64,000 bases of DNA from Odontocerum albicorne (Eukaryota > Arthropoda > Insecta > Trichoptera > Odontoceridae), in contig OX463854.1 of the NCBI GenBank assembly GCA_949825065.1, positions 15,723,112-15,787,111 of the forward strand, read 5' to 3'. Position numbers and translations under genes: made by a program. Positions 36,246 through 49,131 of the stretch are shown in pieces. Below the pieces are notes generated by a model. It made no database searches and was not told where the DNA came from. It was given only the letters and a program-made list of their open reading frames with translations. The number at the start of each line of letters is the position of its first letter. Within the stretch, counting starts at the first letter, position 1.

Positions 36246-36867
36246 GTTACAATTTTAAAAATTGCGCAATAACTTCCGAGAATGGTTGTATCATAATCAC
36301 CATTACCTATTGTCCCTATTGGAGTAAGCAGAGAGAAGAAATGTGCTCTTCATTCTATCCTGGCCTACACATTTTGCTTCGGCCATTCATTCTCTTCTAT
36401 TATAAAGGCTTTTCACTCTTACCTTTCTCAGAATTTAGTTTATTTGGTCGTATCTCATTGTTCTTGTTCGGCCATTGTTTAAAGAGGTATTATTTATTTA
36501 TTTAAATTACAAAATGTTGTTATGATGGCCATTAATATGCCATATCAAGACATATCAAACAAACAAAAGGCATAGACTTTTAGACACCATGTAGTAAGAT
36601 CTTAGGTGACGGGTGCTGGATACCTAATCTCTATATGGGTTATATCATATAGCCATCTGTTATAAGTTGGTGAGTTATCTTTATAGGCTATTGCTATTGA
36701 TTACTTTTTGACTTTTTTTATATCATTAACATGTTCAATGCTCCATTGCAAGAATCGAGTATCTAGGACGTCCATCGTATTTCTTTTATTTTTTTTATTG
36801 ATGTATATGTTAATCGAATTTGCATTTCACGTGTAATTAATTGTATAGGACATTATTGGCTAGTGCA
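36246..36867. other. Anonymous sequence
   Basis: No gene or repeat boundary was recognised. Confidence 0.4.
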
Positions 36868-36965
36868 TTTGACCTGCATGGCCGCACGGTAACGCACTGA
36901 ATTTCCATGCGGAAGGTCGTAGGTTCGATCCCCACGCTGTGCTTCTCCCCTCGAATGACAAACAT
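36868..36965 (+). repeat. tRNA-like SINE or SINE fragment
   Basis: ATGGCCGCACGGTAACGCAC (A-box-like) and AGGTTCGATCCCC (B-box-like) are about 40 bp apart. The intervening sequence does not fold as a proper tRNA cloverleaf, so this is not a tRNA gene. Confidence 0.55.
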
Positions 36966-37779
36966 TTTTTCCGCCTAGTATTCGGTGTTATAAGGATATC
37001 TAGGACTTCGATCATATATATTCTTTAAAAAAAAAGAGGGAAAAACATGACGATATGCTCCGATCGTCTCACTTCAGATGTGCCATCGGATCCAGTACAC
37101 CTGGCGTATTTGCTTGTATACAACAGCTCACTCACTTAAAAAGGAAAAGAAAAAGAACATAGAAAAGAAAAACTTCTAGTCAATGGTCTTAATCATCGAA
37201 CTTAAATAAATAAATAATATTTCTTCGTTAACCCGTTATGTTATGACTTAACCTACCATAATTGGCTCCCAAGCTGCAAGTTTTGGGTTTAATACAACTG
37301 AAAGTTAGAAAATAAGATCTCAGATAGTTTTTCACATATAACATATCACAAGACAGTTGGTCCGCAAGATTATAATGTATAGAACGGAAAATGTAAGACA
37401 ATTATACTCAAGGACCTTTTTTTTATTCAAACGAACCTTGGACAAGAATTTTAACAAGTAGACTAACAGCTGTTACCTTTTTTTGTACTAAAAATTAATT
37501 CATCTTTAAATGAACTCGTCAAAAATTTCGGCTTTAACTTTGTGAAATTCCGTGTTAGAATATTTAACAATACATTACGTCATTAGTCCACTTATGACAT
37601 TAATCACCGCTACACGTGTTTCTATCTCCTTTCTCGGCGAGCTTCAGGCGAAATCGTAATAATAAGGAGAGAAGGAAAGAAGGTAGAAACACTTGTAGTG
37701 GCAATTAATGTAATTAGTGGAATAACAAAGTAATTAATTGTTAAATATTCATAGATTGTACCGTTTGAGAAGCTCGATG
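36966..37779. other. Anonymous sequence
   Basis: No gene was found. Mixed AT-rich sequence. Confidence 0.4.
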
Positions 37780-38015
37780 TTACGGCTTTTGATTTGCAAA
37801 CCGAATGAAGCCACACGGAGCGGGGCAATGATTCCGCAATAAATCTGCCGGACCGCTTATTATGGTGCGGGGCGCGCTCCCGGCCCGGGCAGGCCCCGGC
37901 AGGCCGCGGAGCCCGGCGGTGTCACGTTGCGCCGCGCTGTGGAGGTGTCGACTTCGCCATTTTACATTTATTTCCCATCCCCACACGCGTTCCCTTCTCG
38001 CGTGAGCTTCATTTC
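37780..38015. other. GC-rich island 8
   Basis: Densely CpG (GCGCTCCCGGCCCGGGCAGG), flanked by ATTTGCAAACCGAATG and TTTTACATTTATTTCCC. TE-free. Open frames here are compositional. Confidence 0.35.
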
Positions 38016-39764
38016 TTCATTTCAGCTTTAGAGATGGGGGTTCATTTTTCATTTAAAGAATTAGTCGCCAAATCGTCTGTGTTTGCTGTTTGGTGATTCT
38101 AGGGTGGCATAATGTACCAGCACACGAGGAGTTGAGAATGCAAGTGGTACAGTAGTCAGAACATGGTTTTGAGAAAAAACCTTTTGAAACTTTAATTGCT
38201 TGTACATATTGTACTGAAGAGACATTTTACTTCTCTTGAACAATTGTTTGTTTATATATTTAGTTTAAAACATATTTTTACCCTTTTGTCTTAATTCTAT
38301 AATTTAATATCCTAGAATTTATATCTAGATTTTTTTTTAATTCAGCAATAATTAAATACGTCTCAAACATATAAAGCGGACAGATAACGAAAATTCAAGA
38401 TGCTGTCTGTTTTTGAACACTTTTGTAATATATATTTTTTATTTTCGGAAGACAAAAGTCAACGCGATTTATCGTAAGGTAATAATGACCCTCTTTAGTT
38501 TACATTAAACCTTTCGGATATACTTTGACAACAAGTAATTATCAAACTGAAAATTTTGTACTAAGACAGTCAAAAATGTATATTGTGTTTAAATCCTTAA
38601 TTCTGGAGTATTATTTCAATTTAAAAATATTCATCATCGCTTTATTCTGCACAATTTGATGGGTTATCAATTTAGCTTAATTAGTCAGAAAAAGAAATTT
38701 TAATCACCTCCTTTTTTTATTATAAAAATTTCTTTTCTGTCAATCGTAGTTGTTTTTGCAATAACCACATTTCCTACGAGTATAGCATAGTTTTTTATGC
38801 TACAGGTTCGTCAAGTCGTCTGAAACTAAATTTCCTGGTCTCATTGATTTGAACTTCCTGCCCAGTATCATGAAATGGTTAAGTTTGATTAAATAACGAG
38901 CAAATTAACAATGCTATGAAATAATTTTTCTCAGGTTCAGGATTGGTTATAAATATCTCTAAAATAGTGTATTATTGTTATAGTCATCATTAAGAGTAAT
39001 TTAGTGTTTCGGATTCAGTTCTTCATTTTATATATTAAATTATTTCCGGCTGAATTCGTGGATTAACACTTATGACCTGCTTTTCATGACTTAATGGAAA
39101 CACATATTTTTTTAGCTTTTTCTTAAATGTTGGTGTTTTTAGAAAGTAGGTAATGTTGAGTTGAAAACGTTAATTGAGAATACAAAATACGTTCTAGTTG
39201 TATAGCACCTGTACCCCGACTGTAAAATAGGTGGATGGCTGCCGCTCAAAACTCGGAGATTCCGGTTTACTTCTTGCTTTTCCGGTGAGAAGTAGCAGGG
39301 CGAAGAGGTTGCTCTTTAGCAGGTAGAAGTTTGTCGTAAATGAAACACAGTAGCCGTTCCAGAAACTCGTAAGCCCCTTTATTCGCCCGTGTATGCCGTC
39401 ACAGTTTACTAGATACTTGCTACATACCATGTATACCGCGCGTTCTCTGCATGCATAGGCTGTTCGATTATTTATAGTGATTATTGCGAAGGCCACGCAT
39501 ATGGAACATTTCATTACAATAGGTACAGACAATATTTACACAGAAATTACACAAATAAGGTGCCGCATACGTCCGATACACTAGTTATACAGATACAGCA
39601 AGCTATGAAATGATTGATTTGTAGTTATCGTTATCTATCACAATGAACTTTTATCTCTGACGCTGTGATTTAACTATGAAATTCAGGTGTATATATTTTT
39701 TAATTAGGGAGGGCTCACACAGTGATTTAGTAAACCTTCAAGAATTCTCAAAAAAACCGTACAA
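38016..39764. other. Anonymous sequence
   Basis: A 112-codon frame at 39194-39532 (-) has no recognisable domain. The rest is AT-rich without repeats that I can delimit. Confidence 0.4.
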
Positions 39765-40320
39765 AAGTGTTTTCAATAAAATATTTATCTTTTTAGGTGG
39801 TTTTGTTTCCGAGTATTAGTAAAGTTTTGTGTATATTTATTCATAATAGTCATTGATTTAATCTCTCACCGAGTGAGATTTGCGTGTTTTTGTGTAAAAG
39901 GAACACTGAATGCAAGTACGTTGGCACTGAAAAATATTATAAGTTTAAAACTGTTTCAATTACTTATTTATTTAAATTTAAAGTGACTTTGGTTATAAAT
40001 TAAGTTTTTTTCTTCGTGTATTTATAATAATCACTTATTTCACCTCTTATCAAGTGATATTGAAGAACTTTGCGCGTTTTTGTGTAAAACGAATACTGTC
40101 GAATACAGGTACATTGGTACTGAAGAGTATTATTAACTATTTTCAATTATTTTAGGTGATTTTGGTAACTTGTAAAGTTTTGTATACACATCTTTATAAC
40201 AATCACTGATTTTACATATTTTTAAGTGAATTTTAGGGTTTGACGTGTTTTTGTGTAAAATGAACAATGTTAGATACGAGTACATTGATACTGAGGAGCG
40301 TTATAAGTTTGAGCTGGTAA
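39765..40320 (+). repeat. About 170-bp diverged tandem triplicate
   Basis: Three consecutive blocks each contain, in order, GTAAAGTTTTGTRTA, AATCACTGATTT, TGCGTGTTTTTGTGTAAAA, GTACATTGGTACTGA and ATTATAAGTTT-type motifs. Identity is moderate, so the duplications are old. No coding potential. Confidence 0.75.
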
Positions 40321-41264
40321 ACGATGTCTGCCATTAATAAAGTTAAACAATTAAGACATGAAACAAGAATTTAAGTGAGGTATTTCAGTTTAAAATTGTC
40401 TCGTTGAAGTCGTCCGTTTCCCGGAACATATATCCTACTTTAATACTCGGAGGAGAAGGGATGATAGGATCAAAAACACCATTTTGCCCAGATCTCAAGT
40501 TCAGGAGAGCGAAATGGTTGTAACCTGATAGCTCTTCCTTTATCAGGCCGGTCATACGTTTTAAACGAGAAATCTCTTACTTAATTCTCTCTCTTCTCTC
40601 CGCTCATCCCAATTCATCAAACTCCTCTGAGTCTTTCCACCTCCCAGATAAATTCTCGCGTGACATCTTCAAATTGTCGAGGATATTCCTCGTTTCTTTT
40701 AACACGCTTCTAAGATGCTCATACGATACATGAGTACTCTTGTATTTTTAGGGATAGATTTTTAGTTTGTGTTATTAAATTACTGTATGGAGTGATTAGA
40801 GTCAAATATAGAAAAATATCTGAGGATTAAAATAACTTAATGACAGATTTCTTCAGTAATCGTTCATTTATTCATTCGCAAGGTACCCTTCAATTGGTGA
40901 TTCAAACATATTGAAGAGCGTGGCAAGAAGACATTTTAGTTTTATACACCATTTGTCGAGCCTTCCATCTTAGAATCAATTAAGTAGGTCTGGAATTCGC
41001 AGTTACGTATTGTCAATACTATTAAAGGCAACAACACTCGCACGTCTAGCAATTATTAGAATTATTATCAGACAACTTTTACTAGGCTGGGATTCTAGTT
41101 TTTTTTCGGGTTACATCGGAAAACGTACCCGAAACCCTCAGATGAAAGTCAAGCGTTTTACCAAATTTGCCACGAAGGGGGTCGTTCATTTATTTTTTTA
41201 AATTAAGCTGCAATATCGTGGCATTTAAATAAATTTTATCGTTATATTTGCGTGGCACGTACAT
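40321..41264. other. Anonymous sequence; weak SINE B scrap
   Basis: A reversed tRNA-like head is suggested at 41100-41190 (ACCCGAAACCCTCAGATG). Nothing else was found. Confidence 0.35.
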
Positions 41265-41770
41265 ATTTACATACTATCACGCCGTGTCCCATGCAAGGTA
41301 GGCAGATATTTTTGGCCTCTTCCACATTCGTTAATTTCATTTTTTTTAATCTGTCAATTATAGTGGGTTTAAATCTCAGGTTTGCAATCTCTTGAGAAGA
41401 TTTTACTCTCCAATCGGTGATGCGATTATATATAAATTGCCATTTTTTTACTATTACTTTTAATATACATCTCATGATAATCTTCGATTCTTCATGTTTC
41501 TCATTCACCTTATTTCAAAATTTGGTCTACTTGATCCAGTAATATTTTCCTCCGTCTGCCTCTTTCTCGCATACGTTGTACTTGTGACTTTTATACTCGA
41601 TTAGTCATTATTTTCTCATTCATTCTCTTCATATGCCCAAACAATCTTAACGCTCCTTTCTTTATCTTAAAACAACCATGCATACATTTCAGATGTCTTT
41701 ATTTCACATTCATACCTTGACTTGTCTTTATTCCGCATTCATACCTTGACTTGTCTTTATTTCGCATTCA
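41265..41770 (-). pseudogene. LINE C-terminal fragment interrupted by another repeat
   Basis: The ends (41265-41330 and 41515-41640) match the LINE C-terminal block in reverse. The middle contains a foreign piece whose TTTTAATCTGTCAATTATAG and GGTTTAAATCTCAGG resemble the head of family A. A 27-bp motif (CATTCATACCTTGACTTG) repeats two to three times at the right end. Confidence 0.65.
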
Positions 41771-43859
41771 TACCGCATTCCAACATTACGCAATAGTGAA
41801 CTCATAATGCTTAAACGTAGCGACACGCGATTACTAAATAGTTGTGATTAACTTAAAGACCGCTAACAAATAGCTACGAAGACTGTAAGAAACTCTCCCG
41901 GAATATTCCTAAAATATCGGAATTTCCCCATACAAAGAAAATAAAATAATTGAATTATCTTCAAAGTGTTCTGGCTTAAACTTAAATTAACAGCGAGGGC
42001 GTCTTAATTGATCCGACTGGACAAGAAATGACTATTTCGCAGTTATTTTTTATTCAAAGACTTTTAAAAGCCAAGTTTGCCGCGAGAGTTTCCAAAAAGG
42101 TTAAATTCCTCCCCTTTGTATCTAGGAATAGGCACTGTCAGGGTTCGGTTAATTATTATATCCGCCTCAGTTTCTTGACGAGCCGAAATCTATTGAAATC
42201 GGTAATTGCTAATCACTGTAAGTATTAAGGTTTAATGCCAGTAGAAATAGGCATTATTCCATTAACAAACAATTATTTATTCAATGGTGAAAAAACAAAC
42301 AGACTAGCATCCATAATGTACGCCCTAACATCTTACTTCGATTAAGTCGGGCAAATGGGGAAAGGATGTCACAAGTAGGGTTGCCAATGGCAAAGTTCCG
42401 AAAGCAATCGATTGAAAATTCCGCTTTTTTTAAACGGAGCAATTATTATTATATACGAGTATAATATTGAACTCCAGATATAAAATTTCAATACAATGTT
42501 GAATATTAACGTTCATTATGAGCCTCGTTGATAAACCTAATTTTTAACTAAAGGTATTTTTTAATATTTTTTGCGATTCCTGTCGGATGATTTTAAAATT
42601 CTTCCGCTGAAAATTAGACTGGGAAATTTTATGGGTTAATTGATAATTGAAGCTGAAATCCTCGAGCTAGAAGCCAAGTATTCTTCCCAACTACCAACCA
42701 CGGCGGGCATCATTCAAATGATTAAATTGAATAAATAATTAAGTAAAATTTAAGTTTACATTTTCATTGTTGTCATGCTTTTTTTTTAATAATTATAATT
42801 ATTAAGTTGCTTAGTTATAATTAAATAGCCGAATCGAATGACTTCCGTTACATTGTTAAGTATTTTTAAAAAATATTATTTTTTTTATTTGTTAACTGGA
42901 CAAATATGTTACAGTATGTAATAGTAAATTTGGGAACTTTCTCAACAGGACTTCAGCAATTGGCCTCAAAATAGTTTCAAATCGAAACTTTAAAATCGAT
43001 AATTTTATTTGAAATATGGTAAATAATAATAAATGAGTGATGATTTATATTGCGCATCCAATTACCACCTCTTTAGGGTGAAAAAGTGCTTCATTCAACT
43101 TTATATTTCTTGAAATCTCTCAGAACTTCTTTGTGCAGAATAAATTTTATAGATAAAAATAGACACGTTGCGTGAGAGAATCGCAGTGTCATCTTCGCGC
43201 TGTCTTATCCTACATTAAATGTTCAAAGACGTACAATTATTCTTGGCATGTCGGCCAGATGGTCTCACTCTTTTCAAAAATATATATTCCAGAGCAATTT
43301 TATAACGTTGTTGAATGTACTATGAACTCTACTGAATTCAAGAACACTTATTGGACAATTTGTTTGAATGGGCGCATACATCAACATCATCGCCATCAAC
43401 CCTACAGTACAAGATGGGTCTTGGCTGTATGTAAGACAATCTGCCACATATATCTCTCAGTATTATTCACCTATACCTCATGATATCACTGAAGAAAGTT
43501 TTGATTGCAGGATCATATTTCCAATCGAAATAACAAACGTCACTTAAGCTTACTCGTAAGATGTCAGTATGAATCTGTTACATTTTGGTTTCAAATAAAA
43601 TTACATTCCAAAGGTCCTAAATATATACACCTTTAAGTATCCTTTGTTAACCTGTCACTTGGTAGCCCTGCGTGAACAGGGATCATATTGTTTACCTTAC
43701 CCGCTGTAAGTCCCTCAATCAACGTTAACCATTTCAGAATCAAATATTCAGCCCTTAATAACTCGTGATAATCCCATCAACAATACACGCCGTGTGTTTA
43801 TTCTGTTTTCCTGGCGTCAAGAGAGATAACATCTTACACGAAATTAATTTAATATGCCT
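41771..43859. other. Anonymous, mostly AT-rich sequence
   Basis: A moderately GC-richer TE-free patch lies at 41980-42220. A reversed SINE B scrap is possible at 42660-42715. A reversed RTE-like tail lies near 43385-43440. No gene was found. Confidence 0.4.
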
Positions 43860-44025
43860 ACATATCCTAGGGACCGGGACCCTTTGTTCCAGCGGTTGCA
43901 GGGTTACTTGAGCTGCCGGAATCCCGTGTCGCGCGACGCGTCGGTCAACAAAGACCTTTCCGCGTAGCGGACAATAATATTCGATTTATATGGGGATATA
44001 ATTTTACGGGGCTTTATTGTCACTT
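43860..44025. other. GC-rich island 9
   Basis: CpG-dense block (GTCGCGCGACGCGTCGG) with a TTTATATGGGGATATAAT tail. No frame or repeat was found. Confidence 0.3.
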
Positions 44026-44519
44026 TTCTTTTTTAATATAATATTGCTCTTAACCTAGTACTGTGTTCGTAAGTTGGGGATGATTTTTGTCAAAAATATT
44101 GGAGACTTTTTTGTAAATAAAAATATTAAACTCGATCTAATAAACTTCCGTGTCCTAATTGACTGCGGGTTCCATTCCTGCTGGAAACGTTTTTTTTAAA
44201 GGATTCCAATCTAAAAGTTTCTTTAACATATTTGCATTGTATTGCATTACACTTTCATTGTCATTACACTTTCATCCTCATTACACTTTGTGCATTACAC
44301 TTTCATCCTCAGTGAGATACAGGCAAAAGCCTAGTTTACTGGGGATACGACAAATGAAAGGCAACAAACCCAGATACATAAAAATTGTATGTCCATACCT
44401 GTGGTCTTTTCGCAAATTGTGTATATTTCTTGTCATGTGTAATAATAAATAAATAAATTGTATACTGTATAGTCTAGCGATTTTATTGACGTATGGTAAT
44501 TCTTCTTACCAACCAAAAA

Positions 44520-44665
44520 TTTGTTTTAAGAAGCTTTTAATAAAAACCAGATTAGAAGGCTTTATTTAAAAAAAAATAGGTACAATCGATAGTCAAACAC
44601 TCAACCCTCCGGCCTGGAAGACAGGCGTCTTATCAAATAGGTCACTGAGGTCGTCATTATGATTG
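44520..44665 (-). repeat. SINE family B, head and body
   Basis: Reverse reading: GACCTCAGTGACCTATTTGA, GGCCGGAGGGTTGAGTG, then the CTAATCTGGTTTTTAT body. A plus-oriented tail scrap (GGAAGAAATTGCCACATG) abuts it, so two copies meet head to head. Confidence 0.6.
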
Positions 44666-45109
44666 ATTGGAAGAAATTGCCACATGAAAATAAGTCTACT
44701 AGGATATTACGAATGTTTGACGCACTAATATACTACAAGGATGATTTGAATATATTGTTTTCAATATAAAGTTCGGTGTTATTCACAGACCAAGTTTGAG
44801 GCTCGATTAAAAAATCTTATTCATTAAATAATGATTATTCATTAAAAAAAACATTCCAACAAAATTGTTTTAGATATTTAATATTAATATTATAATTCAA
44901 TATAAAATTGAAGAGAGTGCTTGGTTGTATTTTAAGCGACTTGGTGTTTGATTTATGAGATAGCAATGAACACTATCAGAATATTAAGGATAACTTTATT
45001 TGTTTCATGTATTTTGATTCTTTTGTGTCCATGTTTCTTCATAGCGGCATTCGGCGGGCATATTTTATTATTTTAATACGTCATTCTATAACAATTAAGT
45101 GGGCTTATA

Positions 45110-45520
45110 TTATCAGATGGCAATCTCGTCCAACCAAGCAGACTAAATTAAATAAAGTTACGTGATCGACAAAATATTCAAATAATTTATTTAGTGTCAA
45201 AATGAACAATTTAAATAAAAATGAAAGTGAGATATCATCGATCAAAGGAAAAAGGAAGTGATGATGGAAACGAAAATGAAAACCTTATTGCTGTACAACA
45301 ATTCCAACCATCCATCTAATACTGGGTACATCAAAGGAAAAAGGAAGTGATGATGGAAACGAAAATGAAAACCTTATTGCTGTACAACAATTCCAACCAT
45401 CCATCTAATACTGGGTACATCAAAGGAAAAAGGAAGTGATGATGGAAACGAAAATGAAAACCGTGCTTATTGCTGTACAACGATTCCAACCATCTATCTA
45501 CGAGTAATACTACATACATC
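45110..45520 (-). repeat. LINE/SINE tail copy with 89-bp triplicate
   Basis: A reversed copy of the tail family at 53690 and 55310 begins with the hairpin scrap GATGGCAATCTCGTCC. Inside it, 89-bp units at 45241, 45330 and 45419 are tandemly repeated. The third unit carries extra CGAGTA (45499-45506) and GTGC relative to the first two. Confidence 0.8.
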
Positions 45521-45719
45521 AAACAATTTTATTCCATGGCAAATTTTACAAAACAATATTTTGTTTATATTCTATATATTTAGTTTATGTTTTCTTTTCA
45601 CACGTTCTGTTTAGACAGAAATTCAACTAAGAAAATATTTAAAAAATTAAGCTTATCTTGTTAACATGGAACTATTTTAATCCATGAAAATTTTCACACA
45701 AAATAATATTCGATAAAGT

Positions 45720-45850
45720 TTTCTTTCATCAGATTTTTAAAAAGTTTTTCAGTTCAGATTAAAACTTGAATGGTCAATTGAAAGAGATTGTCACGTGGCA
45801 ATAAGCCCATATTGTTGTACAGAATACAACGAAAGTATAATGCAATATTT
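45720..45850 (+). repeat. SINE family B tail
   Basis: GAGATTGTCACGTGGCAATAAG followed by the TTGTTGTACAGAATACAAC ending, with a weak body upstream. Confidence 0.5.
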
Positions 45851-46298
45851 AAGATCAGTTAAACTGGTTGGAAATGTCTTCAACGTAGCAGTTGGCTCGC
45901 TTATTAATGCAGACATATTTGACCTGATGAATTCCCTGTTGAAGGTCCCTGATTGATATGACCTGAAAGATAGATTGAGGTGACAGACCGGGCTACCTCG
46001 ATCAGTCTTTTGGAGTTGGTATAGCATGGAGTGAATTGACTTCTTCTGGAGTGTAAGCAGACTAATGGCATGGTGACTTTTAAAAGTTTTCGGAAGTTTC
46101 CACTGTTAACAGGATATAAGATGATGAAATTGAAACGCGGGCGCCTTAGGAGTGATCTCTGGTCACTTAATGACGCCCAATTCTCCGTTTTCGACTGCAA
46201 ACATTTTCTAAAAAGAAATTTAATATGTTTTTTAAATTCCTCTTTTTTTATCTTTAAATAAAAAATCTGAAATATTGTTATAAAATATTGTAGAATGT

Positions 46299-46531
46299 AC
46301 AGTACCCGGCGGTAAGTAATACACATCGGGCTTAAAAAAGAGACTGTGGGCCATAATCGGCTAGCTTCGGCTTTGTAGAGTGTCGTCTCTGTCATTCATA
46401 CACGTGTTCCGTCGCGATTTGTCAGTCGTTGTCAAGCGACAGAGACGACGCTCTACAAAGCCAAAGTTAGCTGATTATGGCCGATAGTCTCTTTCTTAAG
46501 CCCAACGTGTATTACTTACCGCCGGGTTCTA
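46299..46531. mobile_element. Fold-back hAT-type MITE with 8-bp target duplication
   Basis: A 233-bp element is almost entirely palindromic. Arms of about 95 bp start ACCCGGCGGTAAGTAATAC and are separated by roughly 35 bp. The 8-mer TAGAATGT flanks it at 46291-46298 and 46532-46539. CAG-type outer bases (left) suit hAT. It is non-coding. Confidence 0.85.
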
Positions 46532-46584
46532 TAGAATGTTTTTTGAATTGAATATGTTAAAAAATATTTTTGCGTGACATTTTC

Positions 46585-46790
46585 AATCTCCGTGCCCTGA
46601 ATGGTTAGCCGTTTTTCAACAGTGTTGCGCATTCATTTTCCGTTAGTGCCCATTTTTAGAGGGTTCTAGTCTGGTTTTCATTTAAGGTTTGCTAACACCT
46701 TTCTGGTCAGTTCACAGAGATTGACACATGTTAATAAACTCGTCCGATTGTAGTGTGTGCAACGAAAATGTAATACATTACTATAATACA
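46585..46790 (+). repeat. SINE family B, diverged full copy
   Basis: CCCTGAATGGTTAGCCG head, TTCTAGTCTGGTTTTCAT body, and AGAGATTGACACATGTTAAT tail in the right order and spacing. Confidence 0.6.
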
Positions 46791-47847
46791 ATACATTTTA
46801 ACGAGAAATCTTGTAACTTTATAATTTACAATTATTCGAAGTTTTCAAATTATGTATTTATGTTCGAAGATTTTAACGGATACTGGCGTAAACGTATTCA
46901 CATTACGGTTACGAGAGAATTCGAAAAGGTGTTCTTGATATCACATTGAAGATACAGGCTAAAATTACTTCGAAACGTCGGCCATTTTTGGGGCTATCAA
47001 ATATGATAATCTACCAAAATGTGTGTGTAACATAATACGATGTTTTTATTAAGAAGTATGGTTGCTGATTTGTAGTTTTTTTAACTCCATTCTAGATTTT
47101 TTACGATATAAAAGTGATTTTAATGTGTGATTATTTGATTTTATAATACTTAACACAAATTATCTATATTTTTCACTTAAATGAGAAATTTCGACTCGAA
47201 CCCGTGATGTAAATAATTTCAAAAGGATTAACCAAATAAAATTGTGCTAATATTAACATTGGATAATGTATTGCATGGGATAATTAATAAAATTGTTATA
47301 TTGGATAATGTATACAATGGATACTCTATACATATTAACATTGGATAACGTATAGAGTTGTACTTATGTTAACATTGGATAATGTGGTGTATTACTTCTC
47401 CGAGCATCTAAAAAAAAAACAATCGACAAAAATGATCTTGAAAGTTCTCATTTTGAGAGCAGATAATTTAGGATTGGTAGTTTATATTCTAAGCGCGTAT
47501 TTTCTAGGAATGTCGTTTGTGCAGAGTGGTATTGCATTGTGACAGCGTTGTGACACCCCATGCCAACTGCATCATGCAAATCGGCTTTCTTAATAAGTGT
47601 ATGTCGACAGATCGCCCGACCACAATGCAACCAATTTGTTTAATCAACTCTTTATTATAATCTGTGGAATGTTAGCGTGAATTCTTTCACTTCTCACAAT
47701 AAATAATAAAGAAACCCCATCAGGGGGTTTCTTTACTTCTCACAATGGAATTCAAACGACGTCTCACTAATAAGGTCACTGTGGTCGTCGATTAAATATT
47801 CGAAGTTAGTATTTTTTTTTATACAACATATATTATAATAATATTAC
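46791..47847. other. Anonymous; short-repeat cluster at 47225-47390
   Basis: A TTAACATTGGATAATGTAT motif recurs four to five times imperfectly at 47225-47390. A reversed SINE B head scrap lies at 47745-47800. A perfect CCCCATCAGGGGG-type snippet occurs near 47715. No gene. Confidence 0.5.
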
Positions 47848-48010
47848 GCCATATCTCTAGGCAGGTAGGCAAAGAGGACAAACTGACAGACTTTGCCCTT
47901 CTACATCCATACATCTCGTCATACATGCTCATCTATTTCTCATACTTGTAACCTTTCCCTCAGTAATATTTCCAACTATCTCTTTCTAGTTTTCTCTCTC
48001 GATTATATTT
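47848..48010 (-). pseudogene. LINE C-terminal fragment
   Basis: Reverse reading gives the CMDVEGQSLSV-like block and the LSLPT end of the same LINE, about 160 bp. Confidence 0.65.
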
Positions 48011-48164
48011 AATTTATCCTAGTAATACAAGCTAAATTTTCAATAAGAGGATATTTAATTATCTAGGGGTCAAATTGATTTTCAAATAATTTTTTTTAAA
48101 GAATTACTTATTTATTTTGGACTTAGGTTTTGACAATGTATTTCTACTAACGTAATTTATTTAA

Positions 48165-48420
48165 CGCCAGGCGGCAATCTCTTCCAACTTATCAAAGAAA
48201 AGTAAATAAAGCAAGCCGCATGGTCGCAACAAAATATTCAAATCTTTCAACAAAATATTCATCTTTATGAAATTTATGAACATATACATATTAAAGTAAA
48301 AACGAGATATCAATCAAAGGAAAAGGAAGGGACAATGGAGAGGAAATAAAAATCAGGAATGAGACACGTTATATTACTGACTAGAAATTAAGAGTTTTGT
48401 AAATTGTGTGCGCGAGTAAT
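48165..48420 (-). repeat. LINE tail family copy
   Basis: Reverse orientation: begins with the hairpin piece GGCGGCAATCTCTTCC and ends at GTTATATTACTGACTAG, co-linear with 53690-54010. Confidence 0.7.
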
Positions 48421-48479
48421 AAATTTTGATATTAAAATCTTGTATCCATTTTTAGTGATAATCCTTAGCTTCGGTAGCA

Positions 48480-48725
48480 TCCATGGAGCGAGCGGGCAGC
48501 GATACGGGCAAACGTCTCGTTAGCGGTATTCCCGTTAGCGGTAACGCGAGCTGACCCATTCGGCAATATTTGTCCCAAATGTCCACTTCTTCATTTCGGG
48601 CCCCGCCTCGTTAGCACCTCCCGCCGTGGAATTAGGTCCTTAATGATGATGGATGTCAGCTACGTCTCTAGTTTCGTCCACCACATAGCGGCTGTCTATT
48701 GCCAATAAAATTTCTCTTCTTATTT
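48480..48725. other. GC-rich island 10
   Basis: CpG-rich TE-free block includes a GTTAGCGGTA motif twice (about 48518 and 48533). Downstream ends in AT-rich DNA. Confidence 0.3.
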
Positions 48726-49020
48726 TTCAGGCGCACTATACTGCAACGTCCTTCAATATTCTTTCTAATACTAATTTTAATATAGCATATCATTCAAGAT
48801 ACGTTATTTTCCTGCAAGTAAAATTTGGACGTGATAAAAATAAGATAAGTGAAGTACAAATGGGAGCTTTCCGTAAAATACGTGAAAAAATAATGTATGA
48901 CAAAATAAGGAATGAATACATTTGTAAAGTATATTGTTTATAGTTAAGGCATTAACGTTGTGGAGGTTTAAAGACATTGTAATTTATTTTTATCAAACAC
49001 TGTTTATTCCACTTTTTTGT

Positions 49021-49065
49021 GACGGTATAACCCTACCGGTTTCAAGGCTTTCACCTCATCTTCAG
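49021..49065 (-). ncRNA. Hammerhead-like core, reverse arm
   Basis: The 45-base core CTGAAGA...GAAA...GTC in the left arm of the snap-back PLE, facing an identical plus-strand copy at 49087-49131. Confidence 0.38.
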
Positions 49066-49086
49066 GGGAGTCTTGTTTGCGCTCCC

Positions 49087-49131
49087 CTGAAGATGAGGTG
49101 AAAGCCTTGAAACCGGTAGGGTTATACCGTC
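49087..49131 (+). ncRNA. Hammerhead-like core, forward arm
   Basis: Identical to the reverse-arm core; same caveats (extra U before helix II, helix I not evident). Confidence 0.38.

Noticed and set aside
36868..36965. Genuine tRNA gene
   Set aside because: A- and B-box-like words are present but no complete cloverleaf; fits a tRNA-derived SINE.
40275..40282. TACGAGTA as an insertion footprint
   Set aside because: Paralogous blocks here read ATACAGGTACATT and ATGCAAGTACGTT, so this occurrence is explained by substitutions.
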